From Fidelibacterota bacterium (lineage in GTDB: Bacteria; Fidelibacterota; UBA2242; JAFGTP01), in contig JAIPJV010000032.1 of assembly GCA_021734005.1 (NCBI GenBank), positions 1 through 12,259 of the forward strand: a DNA stretch of 12,259 nucleotides. The letters are read 5' to 3'. Below the pieces are notes generated by a model. That model was not told the DNA's origin. It made no database searches and worked only from the letters and a program-made list of their open reading frames with translations. The first letter of the stretch is position 1. The number at the start of each line of letters is the position of its first letter. The translations under genes and the position numbers were made by a program. Below, piece by piece: positions 12,150-12,259 of this stretch.

Positions 12150-12259
12150 ATGAATGATGGATATAAAGAAGTTAGGATTGGGCCAAAAAAACAATACATC
12201 CCTAAAGAATGGGATATAAATTCATTGTCAGATATTGCAACTTTTATAAATGGTAAAGG
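12150..12259 (+). CDS. hsdS: Type I restriction-modification specificity subunit, 5' end only
   Basis: An open frame from ATG 12150 to the window edge encodes about 36 residues resembling the start of HsdS target-recognition domain 1: GPKKQYIPKEWDINSLSDIA followed by FINGKG, the usual pattern of a Pro-x-x-W motif and a Phe-x-(N)-G-K turn. GGAG (12135-12138) lies 11 nt upstream, slightly far. HsdS determines the DNA sequence recognised by the complex. The position after hsdM and the ATP-binding gene fits a type I operon. Completeness cannot be judged because the gene leaves the window. Confidence 0.82.
   Translation, partial: MNDGYKEVRIGPKKQYIPKEWDINSLSDIATFINGK

Overview
The window is AT-rich, mostly plus-strand bacterial DNA. 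It probably comes from a low-GC, outer-membrane-bearing (diderm) anaerobe. Halanaerobiales (for example Halanaerobium relatives) is my best guess, based on base composition, the long poly-HAMP/PAS chemoreceptor with an acidic tail ending DDMDDF, strong AGGAGG-type ribosome sites, and a secreted beta-barrel-like protein ending in Phe. This is an inference, not a database match.

Layout. (1) 1-687: C-terminal part of a protein with two tandem receiver domains, probably a hybrid histidine kinase. (2) About 728-2040: an unrecognised module made of a structured leader-like element, an XRE-type helix-turn-helix (HTH) gene, an intrinsic terminator, a promoter, a gene for a 72-residue helical protein, and a second, roughly 285-bp structured element. 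(3) 2204-3391: a lipoprotein of the serine beta-lactamase / D-Ala-D-Ala carboxypeptidase family. (4) 3736-7949: a tight three-gene run of cheW, a beta-barrel outer-membrane-like protein and a 920-residue chemoreceptor, closed by an intrinsic terminator. (5) About 8073-9276: a second, rearranged copy of the HTH / structured-element / 72-residue-protein module. (6) 9335 to the end: a type I restriction-modification operon with hsdM, an AlbA_2/GHKL ATP-binding gene overlapping it by ATGA, and the start of hsdS.

The most interesting feature is the repeated module. The two HTH proteins are paralogues, aligning over their whole length once a frameshift in the second is allowed for. The two 72-residue proteins align without gaps from ATG to stop. 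Both small genes carry the same promoter (TTGCAT-17 nt-TAAATA), and both HTH genes end in the same terminator. The element at about 1757-2040 recurs at about 8609-8907, and a divergent relative lies at 728-882. Its nested hairpins keep their pairing while the bases differ, which points to selection on RNA or single-stranded DNA structure. I do not recognise it as a known riboswitch or mobile-element RNA.

Three genes show damage or split reading frames. The second HTH gene is split by a frameshift at an ATGA overlap. The 72-residue gene expected after it is reduced to a tail fragment. The AlbA_2/GHKL gene has lost its winged-helix C-terminus through two successive one-base shifts, the second in a run of A's. 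No tRNA, rRNA, CRISPR array or transposase gene was seen.
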